Made by a program: the position numbers and the translations under genes. The notes below the pieces were generated by a model. It saw only the letters and a list, made by a program, of their open reading frames with translations, ran no database searches and was not told the DNA's origin. Shown here in pieces: positions 43,139 through 51,162 of a stretch of 64,000 nt of DNA; within the stretch, counting starts at the first letter, position 1, and each line of letters opens with the position of its first letter. Origin of the DNA: Pseudomonadota bacterium. Lineage in GTDB: Bacteria > Pseudomonadota > Alphaproteobacteria > Rhizobiales > Beijerinckiaceae. Location of the stretch: contig JAEWKH010000052.1 in the NCBI GenBank assembly GCA_023386155.1, forward strand, positions 6,860 to 70,859. The letters are read 5' to 3'.

Positions 43139-44277
43139 CGGGACGCCGCTCCCGTGCCTGGATGGGGTACGCCACCCTGCGCCGGCACGACCCGGACGGC
43201 GGCGCCCGGTCGGGCGTTCTGGAAGCCCTGCACGATCAGGGTTTCCCCACCCTCGAGTCCCTCCTCCACGGTCCAGTTCTGGCCTATCTGGGTACCCGTC
43301 CGAATGCGCCGCACGGCTACCTTGTCGCCATCCTCCAGGATCAGCACGAAGCGACCCTCGCGGTCGAGCTGCACGGCCCCGGCCGGAACCACCGGGCGCC
43401 GTCGCGGATCGGACGGGCGGAGCACGACGGTCACGAACTGGCCCGGGACCAGCAGCGCATCCGGGTTCGGGAAGCGGGCCCTGACCGGAAGCGTTCCGGT
43501 TGCCGGATCGATTTCGTTGCCGGCGAACTCGATCTCGCCCTTGGCCGGGTAATCGCGCCCGTTGGAGAGACGCAAGGTCGGGACTATTCCCTTGGCGAGC
43601 TCTTCCTTGCTCGCATCGTCTGCTGCCCCCCTGAAGTCGAGAACGACGCGGTCGCTGACGGAAAAGACCACCCGGATCGGATCGACCTGCACCACGCGGG
43701 CCAATGGCCCTGATGACGGTCCGACGAAGCTTCCCACGGCAAAGGCGGCGGCACCGATCCGTCCGTCGATTGGCGACTTGATCCTCGTATAGCCGAGATT
43801 CAGGGTGGCTTGGCGGACGCTTGCCTCGGCCGCCATGACATTGGCCTGGGCCGTGTCGCGGGCGGCTTGAATCTCCTCGAGGGCCGCCTGCGACACGGCC
43901 TGGGTCCGGCGCAGTTCCTGGTTGCGTTGCAGTCGTCCCTCGGCATCGCGCAACGCCGCCTCCGCCCCCGCGAGGCTCGCGCGGGCCGCCGCAAGCGCCG
44001 CCTCGTAGGCCCCCTCCTCAAGGGTGAAGAGTTCCTCCCACTGGCGAACAGCCTGCCCTTCGGCGAAAGGACGGGCCTCGATAAATCCTTCGACGCGGGC
44101 GCGGATGTCGACGGCGTTCACCGCCTCGACCCGCCCGACGAACTCCGATGCCGGAGACACGTCCTCGATCGGGACGGGCATCACGCCGACCGCGGGCAGC
44201 GGGGCCTGCGCGAATCCAGGCGGGCCGCACGCCAGGGCGGCAGTCAGTGCGAGGGGTCTGACCGCCTTAGACGGCAT
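43135..44277 (-). CDS. RND efflux periplasmic adaptor (membrane fusion protein)
   Basis: Adaptor of 380 residues joining the RND pump to an outer-membrane channel. Signal peptide 1-24 (ending GFAQA); it has no lipobox Cys at the cleavage site, so it is not lipid-anchored. Lipoyl-like half motif FVGRVEAVNAVDIRARVEGFI, alpha-hairpin about 90-155 (AALAAARASLAGAEAALRDAEGRL), second half GYTRIKSPIDGRIG, then the beta-barrel and membrane-proximal domains. Stop overlaps the pump gene by 4 bp; start overlaps the small gene before it by 11 bp. Confidence 0.96.
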   Translation of the reverse strand: MPSKAVRPLALTAALACGPPGFAQAPLPAVGVMPVPIEDVSPASEFVGRVEAVNAVDIRARVEGFIEARPFAEGQAVRQWEELFTLEEGAYEAALAAARASLAGAEAALRDAEGRLQRNQELRRTQAVSQAALEEIQAARDTAQANVMAAEASVRQATLNLGYTRIKSPIDGRIGAAAFAVGSFVGPSSGPLARVVQVDPIRVVFSVSDRVVLDFRGAADDASKEELAKGIVPTLRLSNGRDYPAKGEIEFAGNEIDPATGTLPVRARFPNPDALLVPGQFVTVVLRPSDPRRRPVVPAGAVQLDREGRFVLILEDGDKVAVRRIRTGTQIGQNWTVEEGLEGGETLIVQGFQNARPGAAVRVVPAQGGVPHPGTGAASR

Positions 44278-44491
44278 GCTCGAACCTCCGGGCCAGCGAA
44301 CGGCACAGGAGGGCGAGACCCAAGCAGATCGCCGCCATGATCAAGTCAGTGAGAGGCGCGACCGGCGGCCACTCCGCGCCGAGCGCGGTGGCAATCGCGA
44401 GCATGACCATCAGGACGGCCGCACCAAGAAGGATCCAGCTCAGAGCATACATGAGCGGGGCCGAGACATTCACCCCGATGCGCAAACGCAT
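44267..44491 (-). CDS. Small two-span membrane protein
   Basis: Protein of 74 residues with two hydrophobic spans (about 12-38 and 48-63) and a basic C-terminus (CRSLARRFEHAV). An excellent AAGGAGGG ribosome site precedes the ATG at 44491, and the end overlaps the adaptor start by 11 bp, so it is translated and coupled to the efflux genes. I know no family. It may be a small accessory protein of the RND pump, as AcrZ is for AcrB, but that is only an analogy. Confidence 0.7.
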   Translation of the reverse strand: MRLRIGVNVSAPLMYALSWILLGAAVLMVMLAIATALGAEWPPVAPLTDLIMAAICLGLALLCRSLARRFEHAV

Positions 44492-44525
44492 GGGTCATCC
44501 CTCCTTGTCGGCCAGTGCCGTGCTG

Positions 44526-44804
44526 CTACCAGCGCCTCCTGCGACGGACCCAGTGGCCCGATACCCAGACCCAGCGTCCGCGGCGGGCGCTCCAGACCCA
44601 ACGGCCGGGCACCCAGACGAAGCCAGGGCGGGGTCGCGGCCGCCGCTCCCGCCGTCGCGGCGGCGGACGGCGGCCGGGCCTCGGCCTTTGAGGGGGACGA
44701 TCCGGGCGTGGCTGGGCCTCGGCGTCCATCGGTACGGCGATGCCCAGCGGGGCCGCCAGGACCCCACCGAGCAGCATGGACAGAAGGGAACGACGCGACA
44801 GCAT
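44526..44804 (-). CDS. Small secreted Arg/Pro-rich protein with WV-x-GxWV ending
   Basis: Predicted exported protein of 92 residues: twin-Arg-like start (MLSRRSLLSMLLGGVLAAP), cleavage after about residue 31 (MDAEAQ), then a very basic Pro/Arg region (PRPDRPPQRPRPGRRPPP) and a C-terminus with GFVWVPGRWVW and GRWVWVSGHWVRRRRR. The end resembles YXWXXGXW-type repeat proteins of alphaproteobacteria. GAGGAGG before the ATG at 44804 is strong. The high positive charge suggests binding to an anionic envelope polymer or nucleic acid. Confidence 0.72.
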   Translation of the reverse strand: MLSRRSLLSMLLGGVLAAPLGIAVPMDAEAQPRPDRPPQRPRPGRRPPPRRRERRPRPRPGFVWVPGRWVWSARRGRWVWVSGHWVRRRRRW

Positions 44805-44833
44805 TGCGACCTCCTCCTCGGATAGTCAGTGGC

Positions 44834-45403
44834 TCAGGCTGGCGGCGCAGCCATGGCGCCCGCAGCCTCGACGCCATCGCTCGGGCTTGGCGGGTGCGAA
44901 CGGGACAGGGCAGCTTGGAGCTTGGCTTCCTGCTCAGGCGACAGCGAGGAGCGGATAACGCGCCCCTTGAAGCCCGACAGCTCGGCCAGGACCTTCTCGG
45001 GCTGGGACTTGCGGATCAGCAGGAACAGGGCGGACGTGTCAGGCTTGAGCGTGTCGCCGATCGACTTGATGAAGTCATCGTTGATGCCGTAATCGATCAT
45101 GCTCCCGGACAGGGCGCCCGAGCCGGCACCGACCGCGCCGCCGACGGCAAGGCCGGCGAGCGGGTTGAGGAACAGCAGGCCGATGAGGCTGCCCCAAAGC
45201 GCCCCGCGCAGGCCGCCAGTGGCGGCACCGAGGCTCAGCATGTTCACGCTCTGCTTGATGCGCACGGTGCCGTCCTGGCTGCGGATGGCGACGACGGCAT
45301 CCTCCAGATCGATCAGGTATTCCTTCTGCAGGCGCGTGAGCTCTGTCAGGACGCGGTCCGCATCGGTCGGGTTGTCGAACCCGACCACCACCAGTTCGGA
45401 CAT
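44834..45403 (-). CDS. DUF1269 domain membrane protein
   Basis: Protein of 189 residues. Begins SELVVVGFDNPTDADRVLTELTRLQKEYLIDLEDAVVA, the DUF1269 signature; a hydrophobic Gly-rich hairpin (about 63-95: GGLRGALWGSLIGLLFLNPLAGLAVGGAVGAG) could insert in a membrane; the C-terminal half is soluble. Function unknown; the family often sits with stress and envelope genes. AAGGAGGG precedes the ATG at 45403. It may be the first gene of the efflux run. Confidence 0.9.
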   Translation of the reverse strand: MSELVVVGFDNPTDADRVLTELTRLQKEYLIDLEDAVVAIRSQDGTVRIKQSVNMLSLGAATGGLRGALWGSLIGLLFLNPLAGLAVGGAVGAGSGALSGSMIDYGINDDFIKSIGDTLKPDTSALFLLIRKSQPEKVLAELSGFKGRVIRSSLSPEQEAKLQAALSRSHPPSPSDGVEAAGAMAAPPA

Positions 45404-45606
45404 TGTATGCCCTCCTTAAACGGCCCAGGGGTCCGGATGGGCGAGCCATGAGAGTACCGGCCCTGGGGCTTGGCGCCATCGGGTATAACCCCGAGATCGC
45501 CGAAGGAATGTCATGGGACCGCACCGAAAAATGGCCGCGCCTCCGCCGACGATGATGCAGATGGCGATCTCCGATCGGAACCATCCCGTTCCGGCCCATC
45601 CATTGA

Positions 45607-45882
45607 TCAACGGCAGTAGATGTTGCCAAAACGGTCACGATAGGTGCCGTAAGGACATGGACTCCTTGGGGCCGTCGCGCTGCCGACGATCGCCCCGCCG
45701 GCCGCGCCGATCGCTCCTCCTGCCAGGGCACCCCCGACCCGGCCCGTTGCCGCGCCGCCGATGGCAGCACCCGCGAGGCCGCCGATCGCTGCCCCGCCGA
45801 CCGCACGCTCCCCGGGCGTCTCGCAGGCCGTCAACGACAGCACGAGAGCGCCTGCCGCGATGATTGTCATGCTCCGTCTCAT
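45607..45882 (-). CDS. Glycine-zipper lipoprotein
   Basis: Lipoprotein of 91 residues: lipobox LTAC near residue 20, then a glycine-zipper region (AVGGAAIGGLAGAAIGGAATGRVGGALAGG, about 28-65) and a Cys-containing tail (CPYGTYRDRFGNIYCR). Such proteins insert in or span outer membranes (SlyB/YMGG-like). The two tail cysteines could form a disulfide. GAGGGAGA precedes the ATG at 45882. It is 204 bp upstream of the DUF1269 gene and probably separately transcribed. Confidence 0.85.
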   Translation of the reverse strand: MRRSMTIIAAGALVLSLTACETPGERAVGGAAIGGLAGAAIGGAATGRVGGALAGGAIGAAGGAIVGSATAPRSPCPYGTYRDRFGNIYCR

Positions 45883-46262
45883 TGGGTTTCTCCCTCTCGG
45901 TCGTGGGATACGGACCCGCTCGGAGGCGGGACGACAGGAGCTTCCGCCATCGCGGGGCACATTGGTATCGGGACAAACCCCGGAATTGGTCGGGAGGAGC
46001 CCCGAAATGGCACTGTTCGGACCGGCTCCGACAGGCTAGGCCATGGAAACGCCCGACTTGGCAGGCAGCCTGGCGGATGTGCCGGGACACCATTGCGCAC
46101 GTGCTCGCTGGCCCGGCGCGACACCTTGGGTTGCCCCTGTATTAACGCTGGTTTATTTTCAGTGGCTGCTGGCCCGCCGCTTGGATAGCTTGGATAAACT
46201 TAGTTCCTGCGCGTAGATCTATCCTGTCCTGTGGAACGTCAGGATCTGGGTTGGAGGTGAAC
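45883..46262. other. Divergent control region before the second NarL-type kinase (380 bp)
   Basis: No convincing gene. A tandem repeat GCTTGGATA-GCTTGGATA lies at 46179-46196, some 65 bp before the kinase start, next to an AT-rich stretch (TTTATTTTC), and could be part of the promoter. The lipoprotein promoter must also lie here. Confidence 0.4.
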
Positions 46263-48635
46263 ATGCTTCCCTCGGTAAGCCTTGGACTCCCAAAGCTCGG
46301 AAGCACCGACCTCGTCGAAACCCGCAGGTCGATCATGCTCATCGCGGCCTCGACGGTCGGCCTCTCCCTCCTGACCACGTGGGCGGTCCTGTTCTGGCAT
46401 GCCTATGGGGTCCGGCACGAGATCGCCCATCGCGGGCTGATTGCCGCCGTCGCGGCGGCACACGCGGTCGAGCGCGAGGTGCAGGCTATGGGATACCTCC
46501 TCAAGGGGCTATCGCAATCGCCGCTGCTCAAGACCGGCGATCTTGAAGGGTTCCATCGCCAACTCCAGGCGACGCCACGGCCGCCTGGAGCATGGTTCAT
46601 CCTGTGGGATCTCGACAGGCAGATCCTCAATACAGATCGCTCATTCGGAGCGCCGTTGCCCAGGCTGGACGATCTCCCAGGCACCCGGGAGCGACTCGAG
46701 GTGGTCCGTGCCGTCGGCCTGAGCATGTCGGACCGCATCAACTCCGCCCTCGCGAGGCAATGGGTCGTCGCGGTCAGCCTTCGCTTGGACGATCCGAGCG
46801 GCCGGATGAATCGGGTGTTGACGATCCTGGTGCCGGAGGAGCACCTCAACCAAGCCGTCCGGAACGCCGTCCGCCCGACCGATTGGAAGACGGTACTCTT
46901 TGACCGCAAGCTCCAGCCGCTCCTCACCGGTGCGGTCGGATCCGGCTCGGTTCCGTTGCCCGGACTGGCGTCTCTGGTCTCAAGCCGCAACGGACAATTC
47001 GAGACTGTCGACGGCCACCTCACCACCTTCGAACAGTCACCCGGGACAGGCTATACGGCCGTTTCCATTCTCCCCGCGGCCATATCAAACGCCCCGGTCC
47101 TCGGCGCGCTCTACCAGTCGTCGCTCGCCAGCCTCGCACTCCTCCTGATCGGTGGCATCGCGGTCCGGGCCCTGCTCCGCAACATGGACCCGATCGACTC
47201 CCTCAGGTTCACGGCCTTGGCCACGAGAAGCGAGCTCGTGGCAGCCAATGCACGGATGTACAACATCCTCGAGAGCATCACCGACTGCTACTTCACGCTC
47301 GACCGCTCCTACAGGATCACGGATACCAACTCGGCGACCTTGAGCTGGTGCGGCCGATCGCGAAGCGAGCTCATCGGGCTATCCTATCTCGACCTCGTCG
47401 AGCACCACTCCGCCTGCGCTCAGGCAGTGATGCAGGCGGTCGAACATCGCAGGAAGTATCGGCGCGAGGTTCAGTCCTCCCTGCGGCCCGACCGTTTAAT
47501 CGACCTGCGCGTGTTCCCCTCTCCCGAGGGTGCCAGCGTGTATTTCAGCGACGTCACCGATCGGGTCCTCGCTCACCGCGCCGCGGTCGAACAGCGGGAG
47601 CTCTTCCAAGCTTCGCTCGACGCCCTCACCATGCAGATCGTCATCCTCGACGAACGCGGCTGCATCGTCGCCTCGAACCGGGTCTGGCGCAATTTCATGG
47701 AAACGACGGGGCCGGGTATCCCCGCGCATGACATCGGAGCCAGGTATCTCGATATCGTCGTGCCCGGCGAACGGCGGTTCAGCGCGATGGAAGACGTGAT
47801 CGCGGGCTCCCGTCCCAGCTTCCAAGCACTCTACCAGATCACCTCTCCCGGGGGCGATCGCTGGGTTACGATCCGGGCACATCGCTTTCGGATCGGAGAC
47901 CAGGCCCGCATCATCGTGTCTCACGAGGACGTCACGGAACTCATGACAGCCAGGGCTTCGGTCTGTGAGCTCTCGGAGCGCTTGCTGACGCTCCAGGACG
48001 AAGAACGCCAGCGCATCGCGTCGGAACTCCACGACTCCACAACGCAGTACTTGGTCGCCGTCGGGCTGAACCTGATGAAGGTCGAACGGCTGCTGCCGCA
48101 GAGGGATGGGCAACGGCTGCTCGGCGAGATCGACCACCTGCTGGAGGAAGCTCTTAAGGAACTGCGCCTGTTCACCTACCTGCTCCATCCAGCCAGCCTC
48201 GACGAGAACAGCTTCCGGGAGGCGGTACGAGCCTTCGTGGATGGATTCGCAGACCGAACCGGTCTTGAGATCGCGTGCCGGATCGACGAGTGTGGGGATG
48301 GCTTGCGCATCGACCTTCGTCGGGCCCTGTTCCGGATCGTCCAGGAAGCGCTGTCGAATGTTCATCGCCATGCCGGCGCATCCCGCGTGGCCATTGACCT
48401 GCGGCACACGCTCGGGGAGGTTATCCTGTGCGTCGCCGACGATGGGCACGGGATGCAGGCCAAACCTGCTGCATCGAAGGTCGACAAGCCGACCCTCGGA
48501 GTGGGCATCCCAGGCATGCGCATCCGCCTGCACCAGTTCGGCGGGACCCTGCGGATCCGGAGCGGGAGATCCGGCACCCTTGTCCGTGCCTGCATTCCCC
48601 GCAGCCTGGCGAACCTGGAGGACCAAACCCACTGA
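46263..48635 (+). CDS. Membrane sensor histidine kinase with two PAS domains, NarL/HisKA_3 type
   Basis: Kinase of 790 residues. TM1 about 22-43; an extracytoplasmic sensor domain about 45-280 (HEIAHRGLIAAVAAAHAVEREVQ, GAWFILWDLDRQILN) like dCache/CHASE-type sensors; TM2 about 285-302; PAS one about 325-440 (NILESITDCYFTLDRSYRITDTN); PAS two about 445-565; the H-box LQDEERQRIASELHD with H590; HATPase_c to the end (GVGIPGMRIRLHQFGG). Ribosome site GGAGGTGA before the ATG at 46263. Its C-terminal part is paralogous to the kinase at 18674. Partner regulator 166 bp downstream. Confidence 0.93.
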   Translation: MLPSVSLGLPKLGSTDLVETRRSIMLIAASTVGLSLLTTWAVLFWHAYGVRHEIAHRGLIAAVAAAHAVEREVQAMGYLLKGLSQSPLLKTGDLEGFHRQLQATPRPPGAWFILWDLDRQILNTDRSFGAPLPRLDDLPGTRERLEVVRAVGLSMSDRINSALARQWVVAVSLRLDDPSGRMNRVLTILVPEEHLNQAVRNAVRPTDWKTVLFDRKLQPLLTGAVGSGSVPLPGLASLVSSRNGQFETVDGHLTTFEQSPGTGYTAVSILPAAISNAPVLGALYQSSLASLALLLIGGIAVRALLRNMDPIDSLRFTALATRSELVAANARMYNILESITDCYFTLDRSYRITDTNSATLSWCGRSRSELIGLSYLDLVEHHSACAQAVMQAVEHRRKYRREVQSSLRPDRLIDLRVFPSPEGASVYFSDVTDRVLAHRAAVEQRELFQASLDALTMQIVILDERGCIVASNRVWRNFMETTGPGIPAHDIGARYLDIVVPGERRFSAMEDVIAGSRPSFQALYQITSPGGDRWVTIRAHRFRIGDQARIIVSHEDVTELMTARASVCELSERLLTLQDEERQRIASELHDSTTQYLVAVGLNLMKVERLLPQRDGQRLLGEIDHLLEEALKELRLFTYLLHPASLDENSFREAVRAFVDGFADRTGLEIACRIDECGDGLRIDLRRALFRIVQEALSNVHRHAGASRVAIDLRHTLGEVILCVADDGHGMQAKPAASKVDKPTLGVGIPGMRIRLHQFGGTLRIRSGRSGTLVRACIPRSLANLEDQTH

Positions 48636-48801
48636 AGGAGCGAATGTGAGAACCGGCCCGCTGTGCAGCACGGTGCGCCAGCGATGGCCGATCCGCTCCA
48701 GCACTGCCTTCCGTCCATCTCCAGATTCTTCCCGCCCGGTTTCGGGGTTTTGCCCGAGTGTCACGGCGGGCCATCGGAGGTATGAAAGGGAACTGCCGCG
48801 A

Positions 48802-49452
48802 ATGGCGCGATCCTCGACCATGACCCGACTTCTGATCGCCGATGACCATGACGTCGTCCGCTCCGGCCTCCACGCCATTCTGAGCGGCCAGCCGGGATGG
48901 GAGGTGGTCGCCGAGGCCGAGGACGGCAAGCGCGCCGTCGAACTGGCGGCCGAGACGCAGCCGGACATCGCCATCCTCGATTACCAGCTTCCGGTCATGA
49001 ACGGGATCGATGCGACCCGTGAGATCCGGGCCTTTCAGCCCCAGACCGAGGTGCTGATCTTCACCATGCACGAGAGCGAGCCGTTGATCCGCGAACTGCT
49101 CGAGGCGGGGGCGCGCGGCTACCTGCTCAAGTCGGATGCCCGGCGGTTCCTGATCGCGGCGGTCGAGGCGCTCTCCCGCCACGAGCCGTTCTTCACCGGG
49201 CGGGTCTCGGAGGCGCTGCTGAGCGCCTATCTGGCGAGCGGCAAACCGCCGGGCGATGCCCTGACGCATCGGGAGCGAGGCGTGGTGCAGCTCATCGCGG
49301 AAGGCTACACGAACAAGGAGGCGGCCACGCTCCTCGGCATCAACCTCAAGACCGTGGAAACCCACCGGGCCGCCGCCATGCGCAAGATCAAGGCGACCTC
49401 CTCGGCCGATCTGGTCCGCTATGCCATCCGCAACAAGCTGGTCGAACCGTAG
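48802..49452 (+). CDS. NarL/FixJ-family response regulator
   Basis: Response regulator of 216 residues. Receiver with phospho-site D60 (AILDYQLPVM), a LuxR HTH in the C-terminal third (LTHRERGVVQLIAEGYTNKEAATLLGINLKTVETHR). Partner of the kinase just upstream and paralog of the regulator at 19917 (shared FTMHESE and GARGYLLKSDA). The ATG at 48802 is chosen for its AAAGGGAAC site; an ATG at 48820, closest to the conserved start TRLLIADDH, is also possible. 18 bp before nhaC, so the antiporter may be in the same unit. Confidence 0.93.
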   Translation: MARSSTMTRLLIADDHDVVRSGLHAILSGQPGWEVVAEAEDGKRAVELAAETQPDIAILDYQLPVMNGIDATREIRAFQPQTEVLIFTMHESEPLIRELLEAGARGYLLKSDARRFLIAAVEALSRHEPFFTGRVSEALLSAYLASGKPPGDALTHRERGVVQLIAEGYTNKEAATLLGINLKTVETHRAAAMRKIKATSSADLVRYAIRNKLVEP

Positions 49453-49470
49453 CTCGGCTCCGGTGCGGGC

Positions 49471-50922
49471 ATGACGGAAGGAACCACCCTGCCCGGCCGG
49501 ATCCAGGAGCCATCCTACCTCGACGCGGTTACGCCGATCATCGCCCTCGCCGTACTGATCGGGGGAGCGATGGCCCTGTTCGGACTCGATGCGACCGAGG
49601 GTCCGTTACAGGTGGCTTTGATCCTCGCCGCCATGATCGCCGCCCTGATCGGGCTCCGGAACGGCCATCGATGGGAGGATGTCGAGGCCGTGGGACGCAT
49701 GGGCATGGCCTCGATGGTCGGCGTCACCTACATCCTGCTCGCGGCAGGCGCTCTCATCGGAACCTGGAACCTGTCGGGCACGATCCCGACCCTCGTGTTC
49801 TACGGTCTCCGGCTCTTCCACCCCGATTGGTTCTACCTTGCCGCGGCCGTGGGATGCGCCGTCCTCGCCTTCGGCATCGGCAGCACCTGGGCAACGACCG
49901 GGACCATCGGGGTGGGACTGATAGGATTGGCCGCCCTGGTCGGGGTCTCGCCCGTGGTCACGGCAGGTGCCGTCATCTCGGGAACCTTCTTCGGGGCCAA
50001 GCTCTCCCCGCTTTCGCCCAGCACCGTCCTGGTCGCCACGCTCACCGGGAACACCGTGCACACCCATCTCCGTTACCAGGCCAAGACATCGGTCCCAACC
50101 TTCATCCTCTCTGCCGTACTCTTCGCTGTCATCGGCCTGACGGACGGCATGGATGGCGTCGGCGACGCCGTCATCGCCTCTGAGCTGGCGTCCCTCGACA
50201 CGCTCTTCGAGATCACGCCGCTCAACCTGTTGCCCCTCGTGGTGCTGTTCACCCTGTCCGCCGTCAGGGTCCCGGCCTCCCCGGCGATCATGGCCGCGGC
50301 GCTGTTCGCGGGACTGATGGCGCCGATCCTGCAATCCGAAGCTGTCTTGCGCTTCGTCGGCCCAACCGAGCTGAGCACGCCGGCCGCCTACCTGAAAGGC
50401 GTCTGGCAGGCGATGGCGACCGGTTACCAGGCCAACTCGGGCATTCCCGCCGTTGACGGGCTGCTGACACGCGGCGGCATGGACAGCATGCTCATGACCA
50501 TCTGGCTGATCCTGGGCGCACTGGCCTACGGAAGCCTGCTCAAGGAATTCGGCCTTCTCTCCAAGCTCGTGATGCCGATGGTCCGGCGGTCGCGCACGCC
50601 GGGACAGCTCACCGCCGCCGTCGCGGTCACCGCATTCGGGCTCAACGTCATCGTCGGCGACCGTTACGTGGCCGTGATCCTGCCGGCGCGGCTGTTCCGC
50701 GAGGAATTCGAGAGACGCGGCCTTCCAGCCACCGTCCTGTCGCATACCATCGCGGATGCCGGAACCGTCACGTCCCCGCTCGTACCCTGGAACTCGTGCG
50801 GTGCCTACATGGCGGCCGTGCTCGGGATACCCACCCTGCTCTACCTGCCGTTCTGCTTCTTCAACATCGCAAGTCCCCTGCTGACGCTGGCCATGGCCTT
50901 CAAGGCTTCGCGGCGCTCCTAG
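49471..50922 (+). CDS. nhaC: Na+/H+ antiporter, NhaC family
   Basis: Membrane antiporter of 483 residues with about 12 spans; exports Na+ in exchange for protons. Characteristic segments: TGTIGVGLIGLAALVGVSPVVTAGAVISGTFFGAKLSPLS and STVLVA (about 145-190), SHTIADAGTVTSPLVPWNSCGAY (about 425-447). The stop codon TAG is formed by the first bases of the repeat at 50921. It lies 18 bp after the response regulator, which hints that the two-component system responds to salt or pH. Confidence 0.92.
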   Translation: MTEGTTLPGRIQEPSYLDAVTPIIALAVLIGGAMALFGLDATEGPLQVALILAAMIAALIGLRNGHRWEDVEAVGRMGMASMVGVTYILLAAGALIGTWNLSGTIPTLVFYGLRLFHPDWFYLAAAVGCAVLAFGIGSTWATTGTIGVGLIGLAALVGVSPVVTAGAVISGTFFGAKLSPLSPSTVLVATLTGNTVHTHLRYQAKTSVPTFILSAVLFAVIGLTDGMDGVGDAVIASELASLDTLFEITPLNLLPLVVLFTLSAVRVPASPAIMAAALFAGLMAPILQSEAVLRFVGPTELSTPAAYLKGVWQAMATGYQANSGIPAVDGLLTRGGMDSMLMTIWLILGALAYGSLLKEFGLLSKLVMPMVRRSRTPGQLTAAVAVTAFGLNVIVGDRYVAVILPARLFREEFERRGLPATVLSHTIADAGTVTSPLVPWNSCGAYMAAVLGIPTLLYLPFCFFNIASPLLTLAMAFKASRRS

Positions 50923-50995
50923 CGCATCGTGAGAACAAGTGGACCCGGTTTTCGCCCTCAACGATGCGCATTCTATAGAGCGGAGCATCGGACCC
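50921..50995. repeat. Palindromic intergenic repeat, copy 2 (module A, truncated B)
   Basis: Starts inside the nhaC stop codon. GCGCATCGT (50922-50930) pairs with ACGATGCGC (50961-50969) around GTGGACCCGG; then GAGCATCGGACCC (from 50983), the left arm of module B, without its right arm. Same order as the copy at 63811. It may serve as transcript end for nhaC. Confidence 0.8.
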
Positions 50996-51162
50996 CGGGA
51001 AGCCCATCAATTCAAGCCGCTTCAGGGTTTCTTCCCCGGTGGATCAGGGTTTGCTCCAATGGCCAGGGAGATCGGTGAGCGCGAACCTCAGAGGCCGCCC
51101 CGTTACGGGAACGAGCCTGATTTGGCGCTTGGGATCCAGTTCGGTGCATTGAGGAGCGGACC

